A DNA stretch of 64,000 nucleotides from Nitrospira sp. Its GTDB lineage: Bacteria > Nitrospirota > Nitrospiria > Nitrospirales > UBA8639. The stretch lies in the NCBI GenBank assembly GCA_024760505.1, contig CP058931.1, positions 1,870,001 through 1,934,000 on the forward strand, written 5' to 3'. Shown here in pieces: positions 1-8,857 of this stretch; position 1 is the stretch's first letter, and each line of letters opens with the position of its first letter. A program made the translations under genes and the position numbers. The notes under the pieces are model-generated. The model was not told where the DNA came from. It did not search any database and saw only the letters and a list, made by a program, of their open reading frames with translations.

Positions 1-1
1 C

Positions 2-1612
2 TTTATTGATGAACTTCACACGTTAGTCGGTGCGGGTGCTGCTGAAGGGTCCATTGATGCTGCGAATATGTTAAAGCCGGCCTTGTCCCGTGGGGAAATT
101 CAATGCATTGGTGCAACGACCCTGGATGAATATCGAAAACATATTGAAAAGGATGGGGCACTCAAGCGGCGGTTTCAGCCTATTTATGTTCAGCCTCCTT
201 CAGTAGAGGAGACTGTGCAAATCATTCAGGGGCTTCGTGATCGATATGAAGAACATCATGGAGTTGAAATTACGGATGAGGCGGTTGAGGAGGCTGTGAA
301 GCTGAGTGAACGATATATCACCGACAGGTTTTTGCCTGATAAGGCTATCGACCTTATCGATGAAACCGGTTCGCGAGCAAAGTTGCTAACATATGCTCTC
401 CCACCTGAGTTGAAGTCGCTGGAACAGGAACTCAAAAGAGTGGCTCGTGAAAAAGAAGTAGCAATCGGGCTTCAAAATTTTGAGGAAGCCGTGAAATTTC
501 GCGAAGAGGAAGAGCGATTCCGCAAATTATTAGATGATTCCAAGCGTGATTGGAAGAAAAAACAAGAGAAAAATAAACCGGTTATCTCAGGCGAAGATGT
601 GGCGTATGTCATTTCGAAAATGACGGGAATTCCTCTCTTTAAACTTGAAGAGGAAGAATCTGAAAAATTGTTGCACATGGAGGATTACCTTCATAAACGT
701 ATTATAGGACAGGAAGAAGCCATTTCTGCGGTCTGTCGGTCCATTCGTCGGTCGCGGGCTGGTTTGAAAGATGCCAAAAAACCCATTGGGTCGTTTATTT
801 TCCTTGGACCGACCGGGGTAGGTAAGACGGAGTTGGCTCGCGCATTAGCAGAATTCTTGTTCAATACTGATGATGCGTTAATTCGAGTAGACATGTCAGA
901 GTACCAGGAGAAATTTACCAGTTCACGGCTGTTTGGAGCCCCTCCGGGCTACGTGGGGTATGAGGAAGGTGGGCAATTGACGGAGAAAGTAAGACGTCGT
1001 CCCTATTCAGTTGTCTTATTTGATGAAATTGAAAAGGCCCATCCAGATATTTTTAATGTGTTGCTGCAGGTTCTTGATGATGGAGTATTGACGGATAGTT
1101 TAGGTCGGAAGGTGGACTTTAAAAATACCATTTTGGTGATGACATCAAATTTGGGGACTCGATTCATTCAAAAGGGTGTATCCCTTGGGTTCCAGCGTGA
1201 TGTGGAGGCTGAGCATTCTTCACGTATGCGAGGTGAAGTCCTTGCCGAGTTAAAGCGTCATTTCAGTCCTGAGTTCTTAAATCGTATCGATGAATTAGTT
1301 GTCTTCCACCAACTGACGAAAGAACATTTGGTGAGTATCGTTGATATTCTTATTGGAGAACTCAATGCTCGTCTTGTGGAAAGAGGAGTATTTTTAGATG
1401 TCACTGATGAGGTGAAACAGTGGTTGATTGACGAAGGGTTTGAACAACAATACGGTGCCCGTCCCCTTCGCCGAACTATTCAACGCCGACTGGGAGATCC
1501 TCTCTCTGAAGAATTGATTAAGGGGCGGTTTAAGGATGCCAAAAAGATTAAGGTTGTCCTGACGGATCAGACTCCAAATTTCATTGAAGAAGAGGTGTTA
1601 GCGAGTGTCTGA
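2..1612 (+). CDS. clpC: ATP-dependent Clp protease ATP-binding subunit ClpC (5' end missing)
   Basis: ClpC is a hexameric AAA+ unfoldase that feeds substrates to the ClpP peptidase or works as a chaperone in the cytoplasm. The reading frame is open from base 2, so the gene starts left of the window. The first residues, FIDELHTLVGAG, are the Walker B end of the first AAA domain. A UVR-like middle segment (FEEAVKFREEEERFRKLL, bases about 480-535) favours ClpC over ClpB. The second AAA domain has Walker A GPTGVGKTELA, Walker B VVLFDEIEKAHP and sensor MTSNLG, followed by the C-terminal small domain with YGARPLRRTIQ. The last residues are rich in Glu. It is followed directly by a terminator, so it ends its own transcript. 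Identification is firm; the choice of ClpC rather than ClpB rests on the UVR segment. Confidence 0.93.
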   Translation, partial: FIDELHTLVGAGAAEGSIDAANMLKPALSRGEIQCIGATTLDEYRKHIEKDGALKRRFQPIYVQPPSVEETVQIIQGLRDRYEEHHGVEITDEAVEEAVKLSERYITDRFLPDKAIDLIDETGSRAKLLTYALPPELKSLEQELKRVAREKEVAIGLQNFEEAVKFREEEERFRKLLDDSKRDWKKKQEKNKPVISGEDVAYVISKMTGIPLFKLEEEESEKLLHMEDYLHKRIIGQEEAISAVCRSIRRSRAGLKDAKKPIGSFIFLGPTGVGKTELARALAEFLFNTDDALIRVDMSEYQEKFTSSRLFGAPPGYVGYEEGGQLTEKVRRRPYSVVLFDEIEKAHPDIFNVLLQVLDDGVLTDSLGRKVDFKNTILVMTSNLGTRFIQKGVSLGFQRDVEAEHSSRMRGEVLAELKRHFSPEFLNRIDELVVFHQLTKEHLVSIVDILIGELNARLVERGVFLDVTDEVKQWLIDEGFEQQYGARPLRRTIQRRLGDPLSEELIKGRFKDAKKIKVVLTDQTPNFIEEEVLASV

Positions 1613-1642
1613 TTGGATATAGGGATGGTTAAATCCTAGATG

Positions 1643-1684
1643 AAACCCTCAGGACCGCGAGTCCTGGGGGTTTTGTTGTTTTTT
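1643..1684 (+). terminator. Rho-independent terminator after clpC
   Basis: A stem of CCCTCAGGAC pairing with GTCCTGGGGG (one G-T pair) around a CGCGA loop is followed by TTTTGTTGTTTTTT. It lies 30 bases after the clpC stop and before tsaD, so it separates the two transcripts. Confidence 0.85.
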
Positions 1685-1719
1685 GCCAAATGAATTTTGG
1701 TGTTGAAAAGGACTCTTAA

Positions 1720-2760
1720 GTGATTTTAGGAATCGAAACTTCCTGTGATGAAACGGCCGTGGCGGTGTTGGATGGCGACGGTCACATCCTTTCAAATATT
1801 TTGGATTCCCAGGTTGAGGTGCATGCCCGTTACGGGGGAGTCGTCCCGGAATTGGCTTCGCGTCGTCATATGGAGTGTCTGGAACTTTTGACAAGGGAAG
1901 CCTTGGGTCTGGCCAATGTTTCTCTTTCCCAATTAACGGGGATAGCGGTCACCAATCGTCCAGGATTGGTAGGGGCCTTACTCGTTGGAGTGAATTTTGC
2001 CAAAGCTCTGGCGTTTGCCACCAAAATTCCCTTGGTGACAGTAAATCATTTGGAGGGGCATTTGGCGTCCGCATGGTTATCGAATCCCAATTTCCCAACC
2101 CCGGCCATGGTCTTGATTGCGTCTGGTGGGCACACGCATTTGGCATTGGTTCCTCATCGTGGAGAATATCAGTTCATTGGATGGACGATGGATGATGCAG
2201 CGGGAGAAGCGTTCGATAAAGGCGCCAAAATGCTTGGGCTTCCGTATCCGGGTGGTCCGGCAATTGACCGGCTTGCCCAACAGGGGAATGCACAATATGT
2301 ATCATTCCCCCGCCCAACTCTTCATAGTCAAAATTTTAATTTCAGTTTCAGTGGACTGAAAACCGCACTTCGATATTTCGTGCGGGATGAGCAACAAAAG
2401 AAGAATTCTCCATTGCCCGTCGCTGATATCGCCGCCAGTTACCAGGAAGCGATTGTGGATGTGTTGGTGGAAAAACTTTGTCGCGCTGCCCGTCACTATG
2501 ATGTGAAAGGGATCTCTGTCGTGGGAGGAGTGGCTGCAAACTCCCGCCTTCGCCTGAGGCTTGAGGAGCGTGCTCGCATATTGGGGCTGCATGTGACGCT
2601 ACCTCCACGCGCGCTCTGCACGGACAATGGTGCCATGATTGCAGCTGCGGGGTTGGAAAAACTTAAGCGCAAGGAGAGAGCAGCCTGGGATGTGGATGCG
2701 ATCTCTACGTTGCAATGTAAATTGGATGGGCTTGCGATGGCTGGACTTCCTTCTCAATGA
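1720..2760 (+). CDS. tsaD: tRNA N6-adenosine threonylcarbamoyltransferase TsaD
   Basis: TsaD transfers the threonylcarbamoyl group to A37 of ANN-decoding tRNAs, working with TsaB and TsaE in the cytoplasm. The 346-residue length is normal. The ASKHA-fold signatures are visible: N-terminal GIETSCDETAVAV, the metal-binding H-x3-H region with VNHLEGHLAS, SGGHTHL, and DDAAGEAFDKGAKMLGLPYP. The C-terminal half holds GGVAANSRLR and CTDNGAMIA. The start is a GTG preceded by AAAAGGA. No other Tsa gene is adjacent. Confidence is high. Confidence 0.95.
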   Translation: MILGIETSCDETAVAVLDGDGHILSNILDSQVEVHARYGGVVPELASRRHMECLELLTREALGLANVSLSQLTGIAVTNRPGLVGALLVGVNFAKALAFATKIPLVTVNHLEGHLASAWLSNPNFPTPAMVLIASGGHTHLALVPHRGEYQFIGWTMDDAAGEAFDKGAKMLGLPYPGGPAIDRLAQQGNAQYVSFPRPTLHSQNFNFSFSGLKTALRYFVRDEQQKKNSPLPVADIAASYQEAIVDVLVEKLCRAARHYDVKGISVVGGVAANSRLRLRLEERARILGLHVTLPPRALCTDNGAMIAAAGLEKLKRKERAAWDVDAISTLQCKLDGLAMAGLPSQ

Positions 2761-2825
2761 CTCAGATGATAACGCCAAAGGAGAAGAATCATTCCTGTTG
2801 TTCTCGGTAATCTTCATGGGTTAAA

Positions 2826-2842
2826 GGCTAATCACATTAGCC
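2826..2842 (+). promoter_or_regulatory. Hairpin immediately before the hflX start codon
   Basis: GGCTAA and TTAGCC form a perfect 6-bp stem with a TCACA loop. It ends two bases before the ATG of hflX and takes in part of the only Shine-Dalgarno-like sequence (AAAGG). It could lower or regulate translation initiation of hflX. This is an inference from position only. Confidence 0.4.
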
Positions 2843-2844
2843 GA

Positions 2845-4494
2845 ATGGAGCGTCTCTATCGTCGACGGATCCCGCCAGAAAAAGTTGTGACCCCGGAGGT
2901 TGCTCGGGAATGTGCCGAACTCACCTATGAGACGAGACGGCAAATCGGGCTTTTGGTCAATCGACAGGGCCAAATTGAATCGGTTTTAATCGGTGACCAC
3001 CACGAATTGGTTATTCCCCATCTTTCGCGGACCCGGTCAGGCCTTCGGTTATTGCGAGGGGTGCGTTTAGTCCATACCCACCTCAATAATCAACCCCTGA
3101 CCCAGGATGATCTGACCGATCTGGCTCTTCTTCGATTGGATTTAATTATGGCGCTCGGTGTGGGAAAGGATGGGAGCCTTCGGGATGTCTATGTGGCGCA
3201 CATCCTTTCGAACCCCATTCAGGGACGAACCACGGTGGAGTTACCGCCTTGTGCCTTTCACTCGTTTCAGTTGGATTGCCAGCAATTTATTCAATCATTG
3301 GAGCAAGAAATTGTTCGCTCGAATCCAGGGTTACGAGAAGGTGTTCGGGAGGGGAGGGCGCTCCTGGTTAGTGTCAGTACAGGGAATGCCGCTTCGGAAG
3401 AAGGTCGTCTCCAGGAATTACAAGAATTGGTACGTGCCCAGAACGTGGAGGTTTTAGGGTGTATCACTCAACGGTTGGGGGCGATTCATCCGAAGTTTGT
3501 CGTTGGTTCGGGAAAGATGAAAGAATTGGCGATTCGAGCGCTCCAATCCGGTGCCGATACCTTGATTTTTGATCAAGATTTAACCCCCGCTCAGGTACGG
3601 GGTATTTCGGAAATCACGGACCTGCGGGTCTTGGACCGCTCACAAGTGATTCTCGATATTTTTGCACAGCGGGCCCATTCCTCCATTGGAAAAATTCAAG
3701 TTGAACTGGCCCAGCTGCGGTATCTACTCCCACGACTTGCCCAATCCAGTACGGCACTTTCCCGGTTAGCGGGAGGAATTGGGACACGAGGGCCTGGAGA
3801 AACCAAGTTGGAAACGGATCGACGTCGAGCCCGCGAGCGCATTCAACGATTGGAGCGGGACTTGGAGTCTATGGCACATGGTCGTCAGGAACAACGAAAA
3901 ATGCGCATGAAGCGAGGACTTCCGATTATTTCCATTATTGGCTATACCAATGTGGGGAAGTCGACTCTGTTAAATGCGTTGACAAAGAGCCAAGTCTCTG
4001 TAAAGGATCGTGTCTTTGAGACACTTGATACGGTCAATCGCCGATGGTATCTACCTGGATTAGGCGACGTTATTCTGACAGATACCGTAGGATTCATCCG
4101 GGATTTGCCAAAAGACCTCATGGCGGCATTTCAGACCACCTTGCTGGAATTGCAAGAGGCCGATGTGTTGCTACACGTGATAGATGCCCATGTCCCCGAT
4201 CCTGGGCAGCACATCATTGCGGTAGACAATATATTGAAGGAATTGGGGCTTGAAAACATTCCGTGCCTGCGTTTTTTTAATAAAGCCGATTTGATGAAGG
4301 AAGAAGATGTGCAACTCCTCTGTCAGCGATATGGAGGAATGGGCGGATCGGCGTTACAAGATGCGTCACTTCTTATGATTCAGCAGGAACTCACGTCCCT
4401 GCTTCGTGGCCTTCAGGCAGAAGATGGCAGGACGGGGAAGTGTCAGGAGATGCCTCTCGCTACTCTTCCGGCTCCAGCCGAGACCTTTCCATGA
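2845..4494 (+). CDS. hflX: GTPase HflX
   Basis: HflX is a ribosome-associated GTPase that splits stalled or stress-inactivated 70S ribosomes. The protein has 549 residues, longer than the E. coli form because of an N-terminal extension of roughly 180 residues. The HflX nucleotide-associated domain follows (region with VGSGKMKELAI and DQDLTPAQ), with the glycine-rich linker GGIGTRGPGETKLE before the G domain. G motifs are visible: G1 GYTNVGKST, G3 DTVGF and G4 NKAD. The start overlaps no other gene, but the 3' end overlaps nth by an ATGA. It appears co-transcribed with nth and yicC. Confidence 0.93.
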   Translation: MERLYRRRIPPEKVVTPEVARECAELTYETRRQIGLLVNRQGQIESVLIGDHHELVIPHLSRTRSGLRLLRGVRLVHTHLNNQPLTQDDLTDLALLRLDLIMALGVGKDGSLRDVYVAHILSNPIQGRTTVELPPCAFHSFQLDCQQFIQSLEQEIVRSNPGLREGVREGRALLVSVSTGNAASEEGRLQELQELVRAQNVEVLGCITQRLGAIHPKFVVGSGKMKELAIRALQSGADTLIFDQDLTPAQVRGISEITDLRVLDRSQVILDIFAQRAHSSIGKIQVELAQLRYLLPRLAQSSTALSRLAGGIGTRGPGETKLETDRRRARERIQRLERDLESMAHGRQEQRKMRMKRGLPIISIIGYTNVGKSTLLNALTKSQVSVKDRVFETLDTVNRRWYLPGLGDVILTDTVGFIRDLPKDLMAAFQTTLLELQEADVLLHVIDAHVPDPGQHIIAVDNILKELGLENIPCLRFFNKADLMKEEDVQLLCQRYGGMGGSALQDASLLMIQQELTSLLRGLQAEDGRTGKCQEMPLATLPAPAETFP

Positions 4495-5195
4495 GGGGTC
4501 TTGCGTCATCGATGAGTCGTCTCAGAACAGCACGATCTCCGATTGAATCTCCGGTAGAAACGAAAAAGCGGGTACGTCGGATCCTTGCCGCCTTGGATCA
4601 ATCCGTTCCTGACGTGAGAGTAGAATTAGATTCCTCCAACCGGCTTGAGTTGTTAGTGGCCACCATTCTTTCGGCCCAATGCACAGACCAAAGAGTCAAC
4701 CAGGTGACCCCCAATCTGTTTTCCCGCTATCGCACGGCACAGGATTATGCCGATGCGGATCCAGCCGAATTAGAAGCGCTCATTCGGACAACGGGATTTT
4801 ATAAAAATAAAGCGCGTCATCTTATTGGGTGTGGCCAAGCTCTGGTGCAGCGTTTCCACGGAATGGTGCCAGGAACGATGAAGGACTTAACTTCCCTGCC
4901 CGGCGTTGGACGAAAAACAGCCAATGTTATTTTGGGGAGCTCTGTGGGAGAGCCTGCCATTGTGGTCGATACTCATGTGAAGCGGGTAGCTAATCGCCTC
5001 GGGTTGACGAGAAGCCAGGACCCGACCAAAATTGAAGAGGATCTTCAACGCCTCATACCCAAATCGCAATGGACGAACGGAGCTCAACGCCTCCTCCTTC
5101 ATGGCCGATATGTGTGTTTGGCCAGAAGGCCAAAGTGTGTTCATTGTGTGCTCGATTCAGACTGTGGATGGGAAGGAAAACGAAAGCCAACATGA
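4491..5195 (+). CDS. nth: Endonuclease III (DNA glycosylase/AP lyase)
   Basis: Nth removes oxidised pyrimidines and cleaves the resulting abasic site in base excision repair. The helix-hairpin-helix motif LPGVGRKTANVILG carries the catalytic Lys, and VVDTHVKRVANRLGL carries the catalytic Asp. A C-terminal 4Fe-4S loop with spacing Cys-x6-Cys-x2-Cys-x5-Cys (CLARRPKCVHCVLDSDC) is intact. I chose the ATG at 4491 because it overlaps the hflX stop as ATGA, implying translational coupling. A GTG 51 bases upstream in the same frame is possible but would run deeper into hflX. The 234-residue length fits the family. Confidence 0.93.
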   Translation: MRGLASSMSRLRTARSPIESPVETKKRVRRILAALDQSVPDVRVELDSSNRLELLVATILSAQCTDQRVNQVTPNLFSRYRTAQDYADADPAELEALIRTTGFYKNKARHLIGCGQALVQRFHGMVPGTMKDLTSLPGVGRKTANVILGSSVGEPAIVVDTHVKRVANRLGLTRSQDPTKIEEDLQRLIPKSQWTNGAQRLLLHGRYVCLARRPKCVHCVLDSDCGWEGKRKPT

Positions 5196-6070
5196 AAAGT
5201 ATGACCGGTTTTGGAAAACGAGAATCGCTTTGTCAGGGAACCATGGTGGGGGTTGAAGTGCGATCTGTGAATCATCGGTTTTGCGAGCTGATGGTGCGTC
5301 TGCCTAAGGCGCTGTCGCATATGGAGTTGGAACTGAAAGAGCAAGTCAGGCGTACCTGCGAGCGTGGTCGCGTTGAGTTAACCGTGACCATGAATGGTGG
5401 AGGGTCTGGAGCCACGAAGATTGTCCAATTAGATCGCGCCATGGCAAAGCGGTATATTCAAGGATTGCGGGAATTGCAACGGGAATTCAAACTGAGTGGA
5501 ACGGTGGATGTGAATGTGGTGGCAGGATTTCGTGATCTATTTTCCACCAGTGAGGAGCCCCTGGTGATTAAGGATGTGCCGAAGGTCGTTGAGGGGCTAG
5601 TCCAGCGTGCCTTGGCCGATTTAGAAAAAATGCGCAAGAAAGAAGGCTCTGCCTTACAAAAAGATCTTTTGCAGCGGGTTCAGATAGTCGAGGAACGGCT
5701 TCAGGTGGTTCATCAACGCATTCCTTCTGCACTGGAGGTGTCCGCGGATCGTTTGAAAGCTCGTGTCGCCAAGCTATTAGAGGGGGAGCGGGTAAACGAC
5801 GATCGAATGGCTCAAGAAATAGCCATGTTGGCAGAACGATCAGACGTGACGGAAGAATTAACACGGTTGGAAAGTCATGTGACACAATTTCGTTCCACAC
5901 TCAAATCCAAGGGCCCGGTGGGCAAGCGGCTTGATTTTCTTCTCCAAGAAATGGGAAGAGAAGTCAATACCATTGGATCAAAGGCGAGCGACTCCGAGAT
6001 CTCCGGGCAGGTTGTGGAGTTAAAGAGTGAATTAGAAAAAATCCGTGAACAGGTCCAAAATATTGAATAA
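5192..6070 (+). CDS. yicC: YicC family endoribonuclease
   Basis: YicC/YloC proteins are RNases reported in E. coli to act on small RNA. Their physiological role in other phyla is less clear. The family start MKSMTGFGKRE, the segment VEVRSVNHRFCEL and the C-terminal core FLLQEMGREVNTIGSKASD are all present, in 292 residues. The start at 5192 is an ATGA overlap with the nth stop and gives the canonical N-terminus. The frame is open upstream, but that part only mirrors nth. The yicC-gmk-rpoZ-coaBC order is conserved in many bacteria and supports the call. Confidence 0.92.
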   Translation: MKSMTGFGKRESLCQGTMVGVEVRSVNHRFCELMVRLPKALSHMELELKEQVRRTCERGRVELTVTMNGGGSGATKIVQLDRAMAKRYIQGLRELQREFKLSGTVDVNVVAGFRDLFSTSEEPLVIKDVPKVVEGLVQRALADLEKMRKKEGSALQKDLLQRVQIVEERLQVVHQRIPSALEVSADRLKARVAKLLEGERVNDDRMAQEIAMLAERSDVTEELTRLESHVTQFRSTLKSKGPVGKRLDFLLQEMGREVNTIGSKASDSEISGQVVELKSELEKIREQVQNIE

Positions 6071-6099
6071 TCAATCTATGTCGTAACGTCGGAGGAACG

Positions 6100-6705
6100 G
6101 TGGGAGTCACGGGAAAAAAATTGTTATTCGTCGTATCAGGTCCTTCTGGAGTGGGGAAGTCAACGCTCTGCCGGCATATTTTGAAGACGATTCCGGACAT
6201 CCGCCTTTCGGTTTCCTACACCACGCGGAAACCACGGTCAGGCGAGACGGATGGCAAGGAATACAAGTTTATTTCGGAAACGGAGTTTCACACAAAAATT
6301 TCCGAGAACGCGTTTGCTGAATATGCTGAAGTCTATGGACGATTATACGGAACACCCTGGAAGGAGTTGGAGCAGGAATCCGGTTCGAATACGGATATCT
6401 TATTGGATATCGATGTCCAGGGTGCGCGGCAGGTCATGAAAACGCTTCAAAAAGCCGTGACCGTGTTTATTCTGCCTCCTTCCTTAGAGGTGCTTCGGAC
6501 GCGTCTGGTCGAACGAGCGACGGATACAACGGACGAGCAGGAGCGTCGGTTTCAGAAATCCCAGGACGAGATGCGGAGCTATTCGGAATACCAATATACG
6601 ATTCGCAATGAAACCTTGGAGCAGGCCATTGAGGAACTCCAATCCGTCATTGTGGCTGAACGTGTTCGAACCACCCATATCGATGCGGCGCATGTGTTTC
6701 GATAA
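6100..6705 (+). CDS. gmk: Guanylate kinase
   Basis: Gmk phosphorylates GMP to GDP with ATP, an essential step of guanine nucleotide synthesis. The P-loop GPSGVGKSTL lies near the N-terminus. It is followed by SVSYTTRKPRSGETDG (GMP binding), the Tyr-containing AEVYGRLYGTP and DIDVQGARQV. The start is GTG with a strong GGAGG five bases upstream. At 201 residues it has the usual length. It lies 29 bases after yicC and probably shares its transcript. Confidence 0.95.
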   Translation: MGVTGKKLLFVVSGPSGVGKSTLCRHILKTIPDIRLSVSYTTRKPRSGETDGKEYKFISETEFHTKISENAFAEYAEVYGRLYGTPWKELEQESGSNTDILLDIDVQGARQVMKTLQKAVTVFILPPSLEVLRTRLVERATDTTDEQERRFQKSQDEMRSYSEYQYTIRNETLEQAIEELQSVIVAERVRTTHIDAAHVFR

Positions 6706-6785
6706 TTGCTGCATTGATGGGATCGATTTGTGTAGACTATTCACCAGGAACGTGTGTTTCTCACAGAAAGGAAAGAGGATATTCA

Positions 6786-7154
6786 ATGGATGCATTATCG
6801 TTACTACCCCAACATCACCAAAAAGAATTTGATTCGCGGTATCGAATTGTGCTGATTGCCGCCCAGCGGGCCAAACAATTGATTCGGGGTGGAGAGCCGT
6901 ATGGAGCCAGTAAATTTTCGAAAGACACTTCAAGAGCCTTGGAAGAAGTGCTCAACGGGCAGGTTCCGTATTTAATTGGCCAGGAAGCCAAAGAGGCCAT
7001 TAAAAATGCCAAACGCGCGAATGAACGCCCCATTGATCCGGCTCTTTACGCACAGCCGGATGAAAACGCTCAAGAGATCAAAAAAGAATTGAGTGTGTAT
7101 ATTGATGACACGGCTCAACATCTTGGCACGGTGGTCGAACCTGAAGAAGCATAG
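6786..7154 (+). CDS. rpoZ: DNA-directed RNA polymerase omega subunit
   Basis: Omega helps fold and stabilise the beta' subunit of RNA polymerase. The protein has 122 residues, a little longer than the E. coli form. It shows the conserved core SRYRIVLIAAQRAKQL near residue 17 and a segment equivalent to the family's helix (ALEEVLNGQVPY). The C-terminus is acidic. The start at 6786 has AGAGGA upstream. An in-frame extension to 6714 exists but lacks family similarity. Its position between gmk and coaBC is the classic one. Confidence 0.85.
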   Translation: MDALSLLPQHHQKEFDSRYRIVLIAAQRAKQLIRGGEPYGASKFSKDTSRALEEVLNGQVPYLIGQEAKEAIKNAKRANERPIDPALYAQPDENAQEIKKELSVYIDDTAQHLGTVVEPEEA

Positions 7155-7175
7155 CTGAAATCACTTGGCGAAAGA

Positions 7176-8423
7176 ATGCAGAAGATGAGCACCGGGTTAG
7201 CGGGCAAGCGGATTATCCTGGGGGTGACGGGAAGTATTGCGGCCTATAAGGCGGTCGGGCTCCTACGTCTGTTGACGCAAGCCGGTGCCAGCGTGCATGT
7301 GGTCATGACGGATTCAGCCATCCGGTTTATCGCCCCTCTGACATTTGAAGTGTTGTCGCAGAATCCGGTGGCAAGTGATGTCTTTGCGGGCCATCAGGAC
7401 ATGAAGCACCTGTCCTTAACGGAACAAGCTGATTTGTTGGTCGTGGCTCCCTGTACCGCGAACACGTTGGCCAAATTGGCTCTGGGGTTAGCCGACAATT
7501 TGCTCGGAACCCTTTCACTCACCGTTCAATGTCCGGTGATGATTTGTCCGGCGATGGATGGAGAAATGTGGACCCATCCGGCGGTCCAAGCCCATGCTCA
7601 GACCCTCCGTCATCGAGGGGTCGTTCTGGTCGAGCCGGAAGTCGGGGCCTTGGCCTCCGGAGAATGGGGACAGGGGCGTTTAGCTGCGGAGGAAAGCATC
7701 ATGTCGACCGCCGTTGACCTGTTGCGTCGCCGAACGGATTGGCAGGCGGAGCGTGTTTTGATATCGGCAGGGCCTACCCAGGAACCCATTGACCCTGTGC
7801 GATTTATCAGTAACGGGTCATCAGGCAAAATGGGATTTGCCTTGGCTGAGGCCGCCGCCGCACGTGGGGCCGAGGTCGTCTTAGTGACGGGTCCCACCAA
7901 GTTAATGGCTCCGAAAAACGTAACCGTGATTCCGGTGGTCACCGCAGAAGACATGTTACAGGCGCTCACAGCGCGATTTGAATGGGCAACCACGCTCTTG
8001 ATGACGGCGGCGGTGGGAGATTTTCGCCCCAAACAGGCGTATGCACAGAAAGTAAAAAAAGACCAATGGCAGGGCGAAGGATTGGATTTGGAACGGACGC
8101 CGGATATTTTAATGGCACTCTCCGCCCAGCGTACATACCAACGCCTGATTGGCTTTGCGGCTGAAACAGATCATCTTATTGAGCATGGACAGGCCAAGCT
8201 TGCCGGCAAACATCTGGATATGCTGATTGTGAATCACGTGGGCGGAGAGCAGTCTGCTTTTGGAAATGATACCAATGAGGTGTATGTGCTCACGCCGGGT
8301 GCTGCCCCGCATCACATCCCTCGCATGCCGAAACGACAGCTTGCGGATACGCTCCTAGATCGTATCGTGTCGCTTCCGGTTCAGCCTTTCAGGCAGAAGA
8401 CCCTGTCTTCACCGACCTCATAG
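7176..8423 (+). CDS. coaBC: Bifunctional phosphopantothenoylcysteine decarboxylase/synthetase
   Basis: CoaBC makes 4'-phosphopantetheine in coenzyme A synthesis: the CoaB half joins cysteine to 4'-phosphopantothenate and the CoaC half decarboxylates the product. The N-terminal flavodoxin-like CoaC half has GSIAAYKA, PCTANTLAKLALGLADNLL and the PAMDGEMW loop. The C-terminal CoaB half begins near residue 190 with ISAGPTQEPIDPVRFISN and GKMGFALAEAAAARGA, and contains TAAVGDFRP. At 415 residues it is full length. ATG codons at 7176 and 7185 are both possible starts; the ribosome site is weak for both. It ends the housekeeping cluster. Confidence 0.95.
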   Translation: MQKMSTGLAGKRIILGVTGSIAAYKAVGLLRLLTQAGASVHVVMTDSAIRFIAPLTFEVLSQNPVASDVFAGHQDMKHLSLTEQADLLVVAPCTANTLAKLALGLADNLLGTLSLTVQCPVMICPAMDGEMWTHPAVQAHAQTLRHRGVVLVEPEVGALASGEWGQGRLAAEESIMSTAVDLLRRRTDWQAERVLISAGPTQEPIDPVRFISNGSSGKMGFALAEAAAARGAEVVLVTGPTKLMAPKNVTVIPVVTAEDMLQALTARFEWATTLLMTAAVGDFRPKQAYAQKVKKDQWQGEGLDLERTPDILMALSAQRTYQRLIGFAAETDHLIEHGQAKLAGKHLDMLIVNHVGGEQSAFGNDTNEVYVLTPGAAPHHIPRMPKRQLADTLLDRIVSLPVQPFRQKTLSSPTS

Positions 8424-8439
8424 TTTGTGCTCACCTGAT

Positions 8440-8460
8440 GGGGTGTCTCCTCACCCTTTT
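8440..8460 (+). terminator. Weak candidate terminator after coaBC
   Basis: GGGTG and CACCC form a 5-bp stem around TCTCCT, followed by TTTT, 17 bases after the coaBC stop. The stem is short, so the call is tentative. Confidence 0.35.
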
Positions 8461-8857
8461 CCATTGAGATGGAACAACGTCTCCAAAGCCAAAGGACACC
8501 TCTTGTGTGGCGAATGGTCAAGGGTCCTAATGGATTTTTGGGTTAAGATGGCGGAAATGAGTGAAAAATGAAGCAAGAATCTCAGAGAACAAGAAAAAAC
8601 TTAACTTTAGGAGCTGATAAGCCGATAAGAATAGTATGGAAGGATTTTTCATCAATATCGTCTTTTTCGCCTGGATTATTTCCATGATTCTTCTGGCTAT
8701 CCGAAGAATCTAGCTCCTCTCCCCCGGCCCGGTTCAGAAAAAAGTACCGGCTTTTCTTGGAAGCCTTCCCAACAGGAACGTGTCAGGAAAGGGCCCCACC
8801 TGAATCGATATACCTGGCGGGTGGCTGGGCTGATCAAATGGCCTGCAACGGCCTGCC
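8461..8857. other. Gap between coaBC and pyk with one doubtful tiny reading frame
   Basis: Bases 8636-8713 on the + strand could encode a 25-residue hydrophobic peptide starting MEGFFINIVFFAW, but there is no well-spaced ribosome site. Nothing else in this stretch looks like a gene. It lies between two convergent genes. Confidence 0.4.
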
